From: an uncultured Roseovarius sp.
Lineage (GTDB): Bacteria > Pseudomonadota > Alphaproteobacteria > Rhodobacterales > Rhodobacteraceae
Direction of reading: 5' to 3'
DNA: 64,000 nt
NCBI GenBank assembly: GCA_947496175.1
Contig: CANMBU010000003.1
Span: 62,001 to 126,000, forward strand
In this document: positions 1 through 9,512 of the stretch, piece by piece
Layout of the letters: each line of letters starts with the position of its first letter
Position numbering within the stretch: the stretch's first letter is position 1
The notes under the pieces: model-generated
The model's database searches: none
Told to the model about the DNA's origin: nothing
Seen by the model: the letters and a program-made list of their open reading frames with translations, nothing else
Translations under genes and position numbers: made by a program

Positions 1-1572
1 GCCGAAGAGGCATTCTGCACCTTTGCGGCTAAGGCGCTCAACCGGCCGGTCAAATGGACCTGTTCACGCTCTGAGGCGTTCATCTCTGACGCCCATGGCC
101 GGGACCACGTGACGAAGATCGAATTGGCGCTGGATGCGGACAACAATTTCACTGCCGTGCGCACCGAGACTTACGCCAATATGGGGGCGTATCTGTCGAC
201 TTTTGCGCCCTCCATCCCGACCTGGCTGCATGGCACGCTGATGGCGGGCAACTACAAGACGCCGGTCATCTATGTGAACGTGAAGGCGGTCTTCACCAAC
301 ACGGTGCCGGTGGATGCCTATCGCGGAGCCGGGCGGCCTGAGGCGACCTATCAGCTGGAGCGCGTGATCGACAAAGCCGCGCGTGAGCTGGGGGTCGATC
401 CGATTGCACTCAGACGACAGAACTTTGTCACCGAGTTTCCCTATGCCACGCCTGTGGCGGTGGAATATGACACCGGGGATTACAACGCCACGATGGACAA
501 GCTTCTTGAGATGGCCGACATGTCGGGCTTTGAGGCGCGGCTGGCCGAAAGCAAGAAGAACGGCAAGCTGCGTGGGCTTGGCGTGAACTGCTATATCGAG
601 GCGTGCGGCATTGCGCCCTCAAACCTCGTCGGGCAATTGGGCGCGCGGGCTGGTCTTTATGAATCCGCGACCGTCCGGGTGAACGCCACAGGCGGGATCA
701 CGGTCATGACCGGCAGTCACAGCCACGGGCAGGGGCATGAAACGGCCTTCCCGCAAGTGGTGGCCGACATGCTGGGCATTGACGAGAGCATGATCGAGAT
801 CGAGCACGGTGATACCGACAAGGCGCCCATGGGCATGGGCACCTATGGCTCGCGCTCCATCGCGGTTGGCGGCTCGGCCATGGTGCGCGCGACCGAAAAG
901 ATCATCGCCAAGACCAAGAAGATTGCCGCGCATCTGATGGAAGCCTCTGAGGCCGATATCGAACTCAAGGATGGTCAGTTCAACGTCGCGGGCACGGATA
1001 AATCCGTGGCCTGGGGCGATGTAACCTTGGCCGCCTATGTGCCGCATAACTATCCGCTTGAAGAGATCGAACCGGGGCTGGAGGAAACAGCCTTCTACGA
1101 CCCGGCGAACTTTACCTACCCGGCAGGGGCGTATGCCTGTGAGGTCGAGGTTGATCCCGACACCGGCAAAGTCACCATCGAACGCTTTGCCGCCGCCGAT
1201 GACTTTGGTAACGTGATCAATCCGATGATTGTCTCAGGGCAGGTCCATGGCGGTCTGGCGCAAGGCATCGGACAGGCTTTGCTAGAGAATGCCGCCTATG
1301 ACGAGAACGGTCAGTTGCTCAGCGCGTCCTACATGGACTACGCCATGCCGCGCGCCGATGACGTGCCGTTCTATAGCGTTGATCATTCCTGCCAGACGCC
1401 CTGCACGCACAACCCTCTGGGTGTGAAAGGCTGTGGTGAGGCCGGGGCCATTGGCTCACCGCCTGCGGTGGTCAATGCAGTGGTCGATGCGCTTCAACGC
1501 GCAGGCCATGACGTCACCCATATCGATATGCCCGTGTCGCCCTCGCGCGTCTGGGCAGCCATGCAAGGGTAA
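1..1572 (+). CDS. coxL: Xanthine dehydrogenase/CO dehydrogenase family molybdopterin-binding large subunit (form II CoxL), 5' end cut by window
   Basis: The reading frame is already open at base 1, so the N-terminus lies outside the window; 523 residues are visible, about two thirds of a normal ~780-residue subunit. It binds the molybdenum-cytosine dinucleotide cofactor in a cytoplasmic hydroxylase heterotrimer. The active-site loop reads AYRGAGR (near base 319), the form II signature, not the AYxCSFR of true aerobic CO dehydrogenase. The C-terminal [12 protein letters not shown] block carries the conserved catalytic glutamate. The FAD subunit follows 11 bases downstream; the iron-sulfur subunit is presumably upstream. 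Form II enzymes often act on substrates other than CO, so the substrate is unknown. A GTG at 109 is not the real start, because the homologous sequence RPVKW...SEAF lies before it. Confidence 0.9.
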   Translation, partial: AEEAFCTFAAKALNRPVKWTCSRSEAFISDAHGRDHVTKIELALDADNNFTAVRTETYANMGAYLSTFAPSIPTWLHGTLMAGNYKTPVIYVNVKAVFTNTVPVDAYRGAGRPEATYQLERVIDKAARELGVDPIALRRQNFVTEFPYATPVAVEYDTGDYNATMDKLLEMADMSGFEARLAESKKNGKLRGLGVNCYIEACGIAPSNLVGQLGARAGLYESATVRVNATGGITVMTGSHSHGQGHETAFPQVVADMLGIDESMIEIEHGDTDKAPMGMGTYGSRSIAVGGSAMVRATEKIIAKTKKIAAHLMEASEADIELKDGQFNVAGTDKSVAWGDVTLAAYVPHNYPLEEIEPGLEETAFYDPANFTYPAGAYACEVEVDPDTGKVTIERFAAADDFGNVINPMIVSGQVHGGLAQGIGQALLENAAYDENGQLLSASYMDYAMPRADDVPFYSVDHSCQTPCTHNPLGVKGCGEAGAIGSPPAVVNAVVDALQRAGHDVTHIDMPVSPSRVWAAMQG

Positions 1573-1583
1573 GGAGATCAGAC

Positions 1584-2372
1584 ATGTATGCATTTGACAT
1601 CGAACGCCCGGGCACAATCGCCGACGCGGTAGCGGCTTTGGCCAAGAGTGACGAGAACCAGCCATTGGCAGGGGGACAAACCCTGATCCCCACGCTGAAA
1701 CAACGGCTGGCGGCCCCTGAAACATTGGTGAGCCTTGGCGGGATCAGTGAAATCCAGGGCATTTGCCAGGATGATGCCGGCCGGGTCTGTATTGGCGCGG
1801 GAACAACCCACGCCGACGTCGCAGCCGGGGCGGGGGCCTATCCGGCACTGGCATCACTGGCCAACAACATCGGCGACCCGGCGGTGCGCAATCGCGGTAC
1901 GATTGGCGGATCATTGGCCAATAACGACCCCTCGGCCTGTTACCCGGCAGGGGCGTTGGGCTCTGGAGCGACTATTGTCACCAACGCACGCGAGATTGCG
2001 GCGGATGATTACTTCCAGGGGATGTTTGAAACCGCATTGGATGCGGGAGAGATCATCACAGAGGTGAAGTTCCCCGTTCCAGAGGCGGCCAACTACCAGA
2101 AGTTCGAACAACCCGCCTCGCGCTTTGCGCTTGTGGGCGTGTTCGTGGCCAAATTCGCGGGCGGTGTGCGCGTGGCTGTGACGGGTGCCTCTGAAGGTGG
2201 CGTCTTTCGTTGGTCCGAGGCGGAAACGGCATTGTCGGGGAATTTCTCCGCCTCAGCGCTGGATGGGCTGTCATTGCCTGCAGATGGGATGATCAATGAC
2301 CTTCATGGCTCAGGCGCCTATCGCGCGCATCTGGTCGGCGTTATGACCCGACGGGCGGTTGAAGCGGCCTGA
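1584..2372 (+). CDS. coxM: Xanthine dehydrogenase family FAD-binding (medium) subunit, CoxM-like
   Basis: 262 residues, the usual size for the FAD subunit of molybdenum hydroxylases. It passes electrons from the iron-sulfur subunit to the acceptor through FAD. The two FAD-binding signatures are visible: AGGQTLIP near residue 30 and TIGGSLANNDP near residue 108. The ATG is preceded by AAGGAG at a good distance. It lies 11 bases after the large-subunit stop and is clearly co-transcribed with it. A strong terminator follows, so the large-medium pair ends the operon. The hydroxylated substrate cannot be told from sequence. Confidence 0.92.
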   Translation: MYAFDIERPGTIADAVAALAKSDENQPLAGGQTLIPTLKQRLAAPETLVSLGGISEIQGICQDDAGRVCIGAGTTHADVAAGAGAYPALASLANNIGDPAVRNRGTIGGSLANNDPSACYPAGALGSGATIVTNAREIAADDYFQGMFETALDAGEIITEVKFPVPEAANYQKFEQPASRFALVGVFVAKFAGGVRVAVTGASEGGVFRWSEAETALSGNFSASALDGLSLPADGMINDLHGSGAYRAHLVGVMTRRAVEAA

Positions 2373-2401
2373 CCCTTAAACATATGACGCTTCAAAAAGT
2401 G

Positions 2402-2433
2402 AGTCCGGCCTAAGAGGGCCGGACTTCTTTTTT
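2402..2433 (+). terminator. Rho-independent terminator of the coxL-coxM operon
   Basis: A perfect 9-bp stem (AGTCCGGCC at 2402-2410 with GGCCGGACT at 2417-2425), a 6-nt loop and a run TTCTTTTTT. It lies 30 bases beyond the coxM stop. It also separates this operon from the convergent regulator gene. Confidence 0.9.
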
Positions 2434-2465
2434 AGATCTCAGAAATTTCTTCGCAAACCTGCCAT

Positions 2466-3866
2466 TCATCCGACTTCATACGGCAACACACCGCGCTCAT
2501 CGGGTGTCACCTGTAATCGCCGCTCCAGCGGTGGCACGGAGCGTTGATGGCAGTCCGTGCGCTCGCAGATGCGGCAGGATATTCCGATGGGTTCAAACGC
2601 CCGTGCGTTGCCCAGATCCAGATCGTCGGCATAGACCAGCGCATCGGCATGGCGCACTTCACAACCCAAGGCGACTGCGAACCTCCGGACGGGCGCACCG
2701 AAATGCCCGCCGGATTTGCTGACGTCCCGCGCCAGGCTGATATAGCGCACGCCATCTGGCGTCTCAGCCAGCTGCCGCAAAAACCGCCCCGGTGTTTCAA
2801 AGGCCCGGTGCACATTCCAAAGCGCGCAGGCCCCGCCAAAGCGGGCAAATTGCAGCCGCGTGGCGGAATGGCGTTTGGTGATCGTGCCCGCTTGATCCAC
2901 GCGCACAAAGAAAAACGGCACGCCTTTGGCCCTGGGGCGCTGCATGGTGGAGAGCCGGTGGCACACCTGCTCGATAGACGCCCCAAAGCGCGTGGCCAGG
3001 ATTTCGAGATCATGTCGATGTGTCTGCGCCGCCTGCAAAAACGCGCCATAGGGCATGAGCGCGGCCCCGGCGAAGTAGTTCGCCAGCCCGATCTTGGCAA
3101 TAGAGCGCGCGGCCTCGGTCTGAAACCGGGCGAGATCAAGCGTGGCCTCCAAGAGCTTATCCTGCGTCAGAAGCGCAAGCTGTAGCAAAAGCTGAAACGT
3201 CCGTGTTTCAGGTTCAGCCAGCGTCGAGAGATACAAGATGCGCTCGGTTGTATCAAAACGGCGCAGATGCGGGCCGTCGCTTCCGGCGATCTTGATGCCA
3301 AGCTCAGCCAGCCGCGCCTCGGCCAGATCGCGGATCTGCCGGGGGTCGCCTGTGCCCGAGGCAAAATGTTCGGCCGCGCGGTCCACCGCGTCGATGTAAT
3401 TGTCGCAATAGTGAAAGAAATCACGCACCTCGTCCCAGGGGCTGGTCTGAATGCGTGCGTCTTCGCGGCCCAAGGCTTCATCGAGACTGGCCAGACGTTC
3501 ATGGGTTTCGCGGTAGGCGCGGTGCAACTCGAGAAAGGCGCGTGCTAGTGCCGGCGCGTTAGAGGCCGTCAGGCGCAGATCGCTCAAGGGCGGCATGTCA
3601 TCGGCAAAAACCGGATCGGCCAGCGCCTCACGCATGTCACTGACAAGGCGCTCGGAATCCGCGCTGCTGAGCTCGGTGACGTCAAAGCCAAACTCCTGCG
3701 CCAGCGACAGAACCACCGTGGTGCTGATCGGGCGCTTGTTGTTTTCCATCTGGTTCAGATAGGGCAGGGACACGCCAAGCTTTTCGGCAAAATCCTTTTG
3801 GGTCAGGGTCAATGTCCGGCGCATCTCGCGCAGTTTGACGCCAGCATAGATTTTTTGCGCGCGCAT
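2466..3866 (-). CDS. pccR: Short-chain fatty acyl-CoA regulator (ScfR family), PccR-like
   Basis: About 466 residues: an N-terminal XRE-type helix-turn-helix (roughly residues 5-60, with the SLPYLNQMENNKRP recognition region), a middle IrrE-like/DUF2083 region, and a C-terminal cysteine cluster CRICERTDC. This architecture matches the ScfR family, whose Rhodobacter sphaeroides member PccR senses propionyl-CoA-type effectors and controls pccB. I chose ATG 3866 because GAGG precedes it and the two TTTGCAAA operator-like boxes then lie just upstream; a longer frame to 3908 would run through them. The pccB gene lies 2.7 kb away, which supports the role. Which acyl-CoA it senses is inferred, not seen. 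Confidence 0.85.
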   Translation of the reverse strand: MRAQKIYAGVKLREMRRTLTLTQKDFAEKLGVSLPYLNQMENNKRPISTTVVLSLAQEFGFDVTELSSADSERLVSDMREALADPVFADDMPPLSDLRLTASNAPALARAFLELHRAYRETHERLASLDEALGREDARIQTSPWDEVRDFFHYCDNYIDAVDRAAEHFASGTGDPRQIRDLAEARLAELGIKIAGSDGPHLRRFDTTERILYLSTLAEPETRTFQLLLQLALLTQDKLLEATLDLARFQTEAARSIAKIGLANYFAGAALMPYGAFLQAAQTHRHDLEILATRFGASIEQVCHRLSTMQRPRAKGVPFFFVRVDQAGTITKRHSATRLQFARFGGACALWNVHRAFETPGRFLRQLAETPDGVRYISLARDVSKSGGHFGAPVRRFAVALGCEVRHADALVYADDLDLGNARAFEPIGISCRICERTDCHQRSVPPLERRLQVTPDERGVLPYEVG

Positions 3867-3879
3867 CGGGAAAGCCTCA

Positions 3880-3909
3880 TTTGCAAATATGCGAAGATCA
3901 TTTTGCAAA
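3880..3909. promoter_or_regulatory. Putative ScfR/PccR operator (two TTTGCAAA boxes) at the regulator's own promoter
   Basis: TTTGCAAA occurs at 3880-3887 and again at 3902-3909, 22 bp apart start to start, i.e. two helical turns. Both boxes lie immediately upstream of the regulator start on the minus strand. The same octamer occurs upstream of pccB. From memory, R. sphaeroides PccR binds paired TTTGCAAA repeats, so autoregulation is the natural reading. Confidence 0.65.
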
Positions 3910-3939
3910 CTCTGTCCGAGGACGCAAGCCCGTGTTGGG

Positions 3940-4236
3940 TTAGCGTGTCACGCGCGCCCCGTCGCGAAAGACCTGACGCCATTCAAGAACCGTGCATGTT
4001 TTGCGAAGCCCTGTCGGGTAGAAAGGGTCCGTGCGCACCAGCTCTTCAACGGTTGCTGCATCCTCGGCCTTGACGCTCCACATTCCACCGCGCCCGGCCC
4101 CGTTGGAGGTAAACAGGGGGCCAGCGGCGGTGATTTTGTCAGCATTTGCGGCCAGAAACGTGAGGTGATCGGCCATATGCGCCTGCCGCAAATGCTCTTT
4201 TCCATCGGCGTCTTCGAAGAGAACGATAAAGATCAT
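3940..4236 (-). CDS. YciI-like family protein
   Basis: 98 residues starting MIFIVLFEDADGKEHLR, with the ferredoxin-like alpha/beta pattern and central histidines (HMADHLTFL) of the YciI superfamily. Family members are small dimeric cytoplasmic proteins, sometimes with lyase or dehalogenase activity, but most have no known reaction. The start at 4236 has AAAAAGGAG at ideal spacing; a longer frame reaching 4389 overlaps the divergent LysR gene and lacks support. It sits between the ScfR regulator gene (same strand) and the LysR gene (opposite strand). No specific role can be assigned. Confidence 0.8.
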   Translation of the reverse strand: MIFIVLFEDADGKEHLRQAHMADHLTFLAANADKITAAGPLFTSNGAGRGGMWSVKAEDAATVEELVRTDPFYPTGLRKTCTVLEWRQVFRDGARVTR

Positions 4237-4330
4237 CGGGAACTCCTTTTTGATGTATACATTATGAAATACGGCGCAGGTGCAGCACAGACTGGAAAAC
4301 TGCCCTTCATAGGTGCAAAATTGCAGTGCT

Positions 4331-5185
4331 ATGACATGGGATGATTTGAAATACATTCTGGCGCTGATGCGCGGAGGCAGTCTGAACAAAGCGGCGCGTC
4401 AGCTCAATGTGGACAAGACCACCGTTTCAAGGCGGGTGGCCGCGCTGGAGGAGGCGCTTGGCACAGCTTTGGTCGCGCGTGGCAGCCATGGTCAAATGCG
4501 GCTGACCCAGGCAGGCCGCGAAGTGGCAGGTCAGGCAGAGGCTATGGAAGATGTAGAGCGCCGCATTCGTGCAGGTCTTGGCGCGCAACCGGATGGGTTG
4601 GCCGGGCGCGTGCGTCTTTCGACGGTGCCCATTCTGGCGCATCACGTATTGCTCCCGCAACTCGGTGCGCTCCGTGATCTTGCGCCGGGTTTGAAAATCG
4701 AGCTTTTGGCAGAGGCGCGGGATGCGGATATCCTGGAGGGAGAGGCCGATATTGCCTTGCGTCTGGCGCGTCCAAGAACCGGCGGGCAGGGGGTTTTGGC
4801 GCGCAAAATTGGTGTCATGTCTTATGAGTGTTACGCGGCCCGCATGACGGGTGGCGATCTGCCGTGGGTCGGGTTTGAGCCAAACATGCAGCATCTGGAG
4901 GTTGCGCAAGCGATTGAAACTCTGGCCAGTGCGCCTGGGTCGCGGCGTGCCGGTCTCTCTGTGAACGATGCCGAAGGTCTGTTGCGTGCGGTTCAGGCCG
5001 GGCTTGGGAAGTCTCTTTTGCCCCGGATCATTGCCGATGCGATGTCCGGGCTTCGCCGAATGGATATGGAGGCGACCCACATCCCGGAGCGAGAGCTTTG
5101 GGTGCTGACGCGCCGCGATCACGCCGGACTGGACCGGATCAGGGTGGTTCATGCCTGGTTGGACGGGATTTTCAGCGCGGTGTGA
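4331..5185 (+). CDS. LysR family transcriptional regulator
   Basis: About 284 residues starting MTWDDLKYILALMRGGSLNK. The winged helix-turn-helix occupies the first ~60 residues (KAARQLNVDKTTVSRRVAALE), followed by a substrate-binding domain of the periplasmic-binding-protein fold. I take the ATG at 4331 and not 4313, because LysR proteins begin just before the W/D-x-L-x-x helix. It is divergent from the YciI gene, its likely target, and convergent with the MFS gene, overlapping its 3' end by 14 bases. The effector is unknown. Confidence 0.88.
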   Translation: MTWDDLKYILALMRGGSLNKAARQLNVDKTTVSRRVAALEEALGTALVARGSHGQMRLTQAGREVAGQAEAMEDVERRIRAGLGAQPDGLAGRVRLSTVPILAHHVLLPQLGALRDLAPGLKIELLAEARDADILEGEADIALRLARPRTGGQGVLARKIGVMSYECYAARMTGGDLPWVGFEPNMQHLEVAQAIETLASAPGSRRAGLSVNDAEGLLRAVQAGLGKSLLPRIIADAMSGLRRMDMEATHIPERELWVLTRRDHAGLDRIRVVHAWLDGIFSAV

Positions 5186-6395
5186 GTGCCAGCCGCTTTT
5201 CCCGCCAGATGACAAAGGAAATGGCCACCGTTCCTGCGGCTGAGGTGCACACCATGATCCATAAGAGCGGGAAAGCCCCGGTCCCCGGGGCCAGCAGCGC
5301 ACCGGCCAAGGCCGAAAGGGCCGCGCCGCCGCCAATCATCAAGGCCCCGGCAAGCCCGCTGGCTGTCCCGGCAAGGTGCGGGCGCACTGAGAGCGCCCCG
5401 GCCGTGGCGTTGGGGATGGTCATGCCGTTGCCCAGCCCCATGAGGGTCATGAGGCCAAAAAAGCTATAGGCCGATCCCAACCCGGCATAGAAAAGAGAAA
5501 GATTGAGCGCCACGCCGCTTGTGGTCACAAGCGTGCCCCAGAGCACCATGCGGTTGACGCCAACGCGCACCGAAAAGCGCCCCGAGGCAAAATTGCCCAG
5601 GAAGTAGCCAATGGCAGGTGCGCCAAAGAGCAAGCCAAGCTCGGAGGGCGAGAGGCCAAACACCTTGTCGCCCACATAGGGCGCGCCGCCCAGATAGGCA
5701 AAGAAGGACCCAGAGCTCAGCGCCGCGGCCAGTGCGTAGCCCCAGAAGCGCGGAGAGGCGAAAAGTGCAGGGTATTCCGTGAGTTGCTCGGCAAAGCTGT
5801 GGCCCTGCAGGGGAGCTGTTTCGCCAAGGTCAGACCAGGCCAGCCAGGCGACAACAGCGCCCAGTGCAAAGAGCGCCCAGAAACTGGCCTGCCAGCCAAA
5901 GGCCTCGTCCAGCACCCCGCCGATCGCCGGGCCAATCATCGGCACGACGGCCATGCCCATGGTCACGTAGCCGATCATCGAGGCCGCCTGCGCCTCGGGC
6001 ACCATGTCGCGCACAATGGCGCGACTAAGCACCATAGCGGCGACAATCGTGGCCTGGATCATGCGGAAAGCGAGGAACACCCAGACATTGGTGGAGAAAA
6101 TGCAGCCCAACGTGGCCAAAAGGAAAATCAACAACCCGCCGATGATCACCGGCCTGCGGCCAAACCGGTCAGAGACCGGACCCAGAATGAGCTGTAGCGT
6201 GGCGTTCACGGCCAAGTATACTGCGACCGAAAGCTGCATCAGGCGGTAGTCGGTCTCAAAGTAGGCAGTCATACCCGGCAGCGAGGGCAGGAAGATGTTC
6301 AAGGCCAGCGCAGACAACCCGGCCAGAAGGATCAGCGTGAGGATATGGGGTGGTGTGGCGCGATCCAAAAACCGCACCGGCGCGCGAGGTTGCAT
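5172..6395 (-). CDS. Bcr/CflA-type multidrug efflux MFS transporter
   Basis: 407 residues with about 12 predicted membrane helices. The MFS motif A between helices 2 and 3 is visible as GPVSDRFGRRPVI (near residue 76), and the start of helix 1 (NIFLPSLPGM) is typical of the Bcr/CflA drug:H+ antiporter group. It lies tail to tail with the LysR gene, overlapping by 14 bases, and shares the 6396-6594 promoter region divergently with pccB. It probably exports drugs or metabolites across the inner membrane; the substrate is not deducible. Confidence 0.88.
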   Translation of the reverse strand: MQPRAPVRFLDRATPPHILTLILLAGLSALALNIFLPSLPGMTAYFETDYRLMQLSVAVYLAVNATLQLILGPVSDRFGRRPVIIGGLLIFLLATLGCIFSTNVWVFLAFRMIQATIVAAMVLSRAIVRDMVPEAQAASMIGYVTMGMAVVPMIGPAIGGVLDEAFGWQASFWALFALGAVVAWLAWSDLGETAPLQGHSFAEQLTEYPALFASPRFWGYALAAALSSGSFFAYLGGAPYVGDKVFGLSPSELGLLFGAPAIGYFLGNFASGRFSVRVGVNRMVLWGTLVTTSGVALNLSLFYAGLGSAYSFFGLMTLMGLGNGMTIPNATAGALSVRPHLAGTASGLAGALMIGGGAALSALAGALLAPGTGAFPLLWIMVCTSAAGTVAISFVIWREKRLALTPR

Positions 6396-6483
6396 GGGTT
6401 CTGATTAGGCGGCTCTGTGGGGGATGTCCATTGCATTTGCGTCACCCGAACACGCGGATTGCACCGAGAAGAAAGTTAGCAGT

Positions 6484-6528
6484 TTTGCAATTTATAAAAT
6501 TGTTATTTCTGAAATTTTGCAAATTTGC
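6484..6528. promoter_or_regulatory. Putative ScfR/PccR operator in the pccB promoter
   Basis: The AT-rich stretch in front of pccB holds TTTGCAAT at 6484-6491, TTTGCAAA at 6516-6523 and an abutting TTTGC at 6524-6528. The first two are 32 bp apart, about three helical turns. The octamer matches the boxes in front of the regulator gene at 3880-3909. It lies 67-110 bases before the pccB start. The region also serves the divergent MFS gene. Confidence 0.65.
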
Positions 6529-6594
6529 TCAATTTGTCTTTCACCAACAGCGCCTACTCTCTATTCTCCGCGCGAGTGATCAAGGGGGCTCCCG

Positions 6595-8127
6595 ATGAAA
6601 GATATCCTGCAGGAACTGGAAAATCGCCGCGGTCAGGCGCGGCTTGGTGGTGGTGAAAAGCGCATCACGGCACAACATAGCAAAGGCAAACTCACCGCGC
6701 GTGAGCGCATCGAGTTGCTGCTCGATGAGGGTAGTTTCGAAGAATTTGACATGTTCGTCACGCATCGGTGCAGTGACTTCGGCATGGACGAGAACAAGCC
6801 GTATGGTGACGGAGTTGTGACCGGGTGGGGCACGATCAATGGCCGGCAGGTCTATGTGTTCTCGCAGGATTTCACGGTTCTGGGGGGCTCTGTCTCCAAC
6901 AGTCATGCGCAGAAGATTTGCAAGATCATGGATATGGCGGTGCAAAATGGCGCGCCGGTGATTGGCATCAACGACTCAGGTGGAGCGCGCATTCAGGAAG
7001 GCGTCGACAGTCTCGCGGGATACGGAGATGTCTTTCAGCGCAACATCGAAGCCTCGGGCGTGGTGCCGCAGATCAGCGTGATCACTGGCCCTTGTGCCGG
7101 TGGGGCGGTCTATTCGCCTGCGATGACCGACTTCATCTTCATGGTGCGCGACAGCTCTTACATGTTCGTCACCGGCCCCGACGTGGTCAAAACCGTGACC
7201 AATGAACAGGTGAGTGCCGAGGAACTGGGCGGCGCGTCCACCCATACCAAGAAAAGCTCGGTCGCCGATGGCGCGTTTGAAAACGACGTGGAGGCCATGG
7301 CCGAAGTGCGGCGTCTGGTGGATTTCCTGCCGCTCAACAACCAGCAACCCGCCCCGGTGCGCCCGTTCTTTGACGATGTGGACCGGATGGAGACGTCGCT
7401 TGACACGCTTGTGCCCGACAATCCCAACATGCCCTATGACATGAAAGAACTGATCACCAAGCTCGCGGATGAGGGCGATTTTTATGAGATCCAAGAGGAT
7501 TTCGCCAAGAACATCATCACCGGCTTTATCCGGCTTGAGGGGCGCACCGTGGGTGTCGTGGCCAACCAGCCGATGGTGCTGGCCGGATGTCTTGATATCG
7601 ACAGCTCCCGCAAAGGCGCGCGGTTTGTGCGGTTCTGCGATTGCTTCGAAATTCCGATCCTGACGCTCGTGGATGTGCCCGGCTTCCTGCCCGGAACGTC
7701 ACAGGAGCATGACGGCGTGATCAAACACGGCGCGAAGCTTCTCTTTGCCTATGGTGAGGCGACGGTGCCGAAGGTGACGGTGATCACGCGGAAGGCCTAT
7801 GGCGGGGCTTATGTGGTGATGTCGTCCAAGCATCTGGCCGGAGACATCAACTATGCCTGGCCGACCTCAGAGATCGCCGTGATGGGCGCGAAAGGGGCGA
7901 CTGAGATTATCCACCGCGCGGATCTCGATGACCCGGACAAAATCGCCCAGCACACCGCCGATTACGAGGCACAGTTCGCCAACCCGTTTGTCGCCGCCGA
8001 ACGCGGCTTCATCGACGAGGTGATCCAGCCCCGCAGCACGCGCAAAAGGGTTAGCCGCGCCTTTGCAGCGCTCCGCAACAAGAAGCGCAAGCTGCCGTGG
8101 AAGAAGCACGACAATATTCCATTGTGA
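6595..8127 (+). CDS. pccB: Propionyl-CoA carboxylase beta chain (carboxyltransferase)
   Basis: 510 residues, the standard length. It transfers carboxyl from carboxybiotin on PccA to propionyl-CoA, giving (S)-methylmalonyl-CoA in the cytoplasm. The two crotonase-like halves are visible: the N-terminal oxyanion region [13 protein letters not shown] (near residue 125) and the C-terminal [11 protein letters not shown] (near residue 398). ATG at 6595 has AAGGGGG 7 bases upstream. pccA lies 5 kb downstream, separated by small genes and a porin on the other strand. Regulation by the nearby ScfR regulator is likely from the TTTGCAAA boxes upstream. Confidence 0.97.
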   Translation: MKDILQELENRRGQARLGGGEKRITAQHSKGKLTARERIELLLDEGSFEEFDMFVTHRCSDFGMDENKPYGDGVVTGWGTINGRQVYVFSQDFTVLGGSVSNSHAQKICKIMDMAVQNGAPVIGINDSGGARIQEGVDSLAGYGDVFQRNIEASGVVPQISVITGPCAGGAVYSPAMTDFIFMVRDSSYMFVTGPDVVKTVTNEQVSAEELGGASTHTKKSSVADGAFENDVEAMAEVRRLVDFLPLNNQQPAPVRPFFDDVDRMETSLDTLVPDNPNMPYDMKELITKLADEGDFYEIQEDFAKNIITGFIRLEGRTVGVVANQPMVLAGCLDIDSSRKGARFVRFCDCFEIPILTLVDVPGFLPGTSQEHDGVIKHGAKLLFAYGEATVPKVTVITRKAYGGAYVVMSSKHLAGDINYAWPTSEIAVMGAKGATEIIHRADLDDPDKIAQHTADYEAQFANPFVAAERGFIDEVIQPRSTRKRVSRAFAALRNKKRKLPWKKHDNIPL

Positions 8128-8134
8128 GGGTGTT

Positions 8135-8689
8135 TTGATAGAAGCGCGAACTAAATTTCTGAATTCAAAAATTGAGAACGTAAAGTACTTCGCTGGTGGG
8201 AATTTTTTAATTTTTAGTTCAGCAGTTCTACTTTCCAGATTTTATGAAGGAAACCTTGTGTTTTTTTGGGTAAGCGCTTGCTCAAGCGTTTTTGGTTCCC
8301 TCTTGGCATCAGGCTACTATGCCCTCTACCTAAATGAATTGTTTTTAAGGAGAACTAACCTTCTGTTGCTCGAAGCATATCCCAAGAGCCAAGCAGTTAA
8401 AAAGTCTCCCCAAAAAGCGTCGCTACCTTTGGTTCTACTGTTCGGTCCTAGGTATTTAGACAGTTATCTTCTAAAAAATCATGATGATTTCGAAAAAGAA
8501 GAGAGCGCCCATCAAGTTAGGTGCATGCGAATGCAAATACTCGGCGTTGTTTCTTTTGTTGTCGCGATAGGGCTTTTTCTGCAGGCAGAGTACTTAATCA
8601 GCGTTGAACGTAGCGCTGCTTCAGATAGTCAGCATGTGGAAGATCCTCTAAGTTCCGACAATTCTGATGAAGGAACAACGGAACCATGA
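8135..8689 (+). CDS. Unrecognised AT-rich membrane protein
   Basis: About 184 residues if the TTG at 8135 is the start (GAGGG just before it). An upstream start would overlap pccB. I see three or four hydrophobic segments: around FLIFSSAVLL, FFWVSACSSVFGSLLASGYY, and a C-terminal one at LGVVSFVVAIGLFLQ, with a hydrophilic acidic tail. Base composition is clearly more AT-rich than the flanking genes and codon use differs, suggesting recent acquisition. It sits 7 bases after pccB and overlaps the cupin start by 4 bases, so it may be transcribed with them. No family recognised. Confidence 0.65.
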   Translation: MIEARTKFLNSKIENVKYFAGGNFLIFSSAVLLSRFYEGNLVFFWVSACSSVFGSLLASGYYALYLNELFLRRTNLLLLEAYPKSQAVKKSPQKASLPLVLLFGPRYLDSYLLKNHDDFEKEESAHQVRCMRMQILGVVSFVVAIGLFLQAEYLISVERSAASDSQHVEDPLSSDNSDEGTTEP

Positions 8690-9087
8690 CCCAACTCTAC
8701 AAAAACCAGGCCTTCACCATCGCCCATGCCGATGACGGCGCGTTCGTCGGCGCGGGGCTGCGGGCGTTTTTTGAGTATCGCCAGTTGGGCATCGCCGAGG
8801 CGACGCAAGGCAAGTTTGGCGCGCACGTGATCCGGGCGGTGCCGGGGATGGAAAGCCCGGCGGAGTGGCATTCGCATGATCTGGAATTTCAGATGGTCTA
8901 TGTCACCAAGGGCTGGGTGGTGTTTGAGTATGAGGGCGAGGGAGAGCATATCCTGCGGGAAGGCTCTTGCGTGCTGCAACCGCCGGGGATCAAGCACCGC
9001 GAGGTGCGGCATTCGGATGATCTGGAACTGATCGAGATCACCAGCCCCGCGGAATTTGCCACCAGCCCGGAAGATGCGCCTGCATGA
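8686..9087 (+). CDS. Cupin domain-containing protein
   Basis: 133 residues forming a single conserved beta-barrel cupin. The metal-binding histidines appear in AEWHSHDLEF (near residue 65) and the second motif in GIKHREV (near residue 104). Members bind a divalent metal and range from enzymes to small-molecule sensors; this one cannot be placed. The ATG overlaps the stop of the AT-rich gene (ATGA) and its own stop overlaps the next gene, so this is a tightly coupled small operon downstream of pccB. Confidence 0.85.
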   Translation: MTQLYKNQAFTIAHADDGAFVGAGLRAFFEYRQLGIAEATQGKFGAHVIRAVPGMESPAEWHSHDLEFQMVYVTKGWVVFEYEGEGEHILREGSCVLQPPGIKHREVRHSDDLELIEITSPAEFATSPEDAPA

Positions 9088-9512
9088 AACTTGCGCGTCT
9101 GGCATATCCTCTGCTGGCTCTTTGGGCCTCAGCGGCCTTGGCGATCTCGCCTGAGGATGTTCAGACGCGTATTTCTGATGCCAAGTTTGAGACGGCCACA
9201 ACCGTGCTTTTTGAGGCCAAGGATGGCTCCAACAAACAGAGAGAGGTGTTTCTCTGGGTCTACCAGACGCGGTTGGGGCAAATCCTGAATTCGCGCGCGC
9301 CCAATGCGGCGGAAACCGCCGAGCTGAAGCGTATTTGCACGCAGATGCACCGGCTGGCGTCCAAATCCAAGGTGGGGGCCTTTGAGGCCTATGGCATCGA
9401 GCTGGCCAATGGGCGCGGTGACACCTCGCGCCTGCCAAGCTCAAAGCGGGTGGTGTTCTTTTTCTGGGACAAAGGGCGCTGCGCCACGCCCAGCCAGGGG
9501 ACAATAGAATGA
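9084..9512 (+). CDS. Small secreted protein, unknown function
   Basis: 142 residues with an N-terminal signal peptide (KLARLAYPLLALWASAALA, cleavage likely after ALA). The mature part is charged, with two cysteines (KRICTQ and KGRCAT) that could form a disulfide in the periplasm. It overlaps both neighbours by 4 bases, so translation is probably coupled to the cupin gene and to the next secreted-protein gene. No family recognised. Confidence 0.75.
   Translation: MKLARLAYPLLALWASAALAISPEDVQTRISDAKFETATTVLFEAKDGSNKQREVFLWVYQTRLGQILNSRAPNAAETAELKRICTQMHRLASKSKVGAFEAYGIELANGRGDTSRLPSSKRVVFFFWDKGRCATPSQGTIE

Noticed and set aside
1..1572. True aerobic CO dehydrogenase (form I CoxL)
   Set aside because: The active-site loop is AYRGAGR, not AYxCSFR, so form II with unknown substrate is the honest call.
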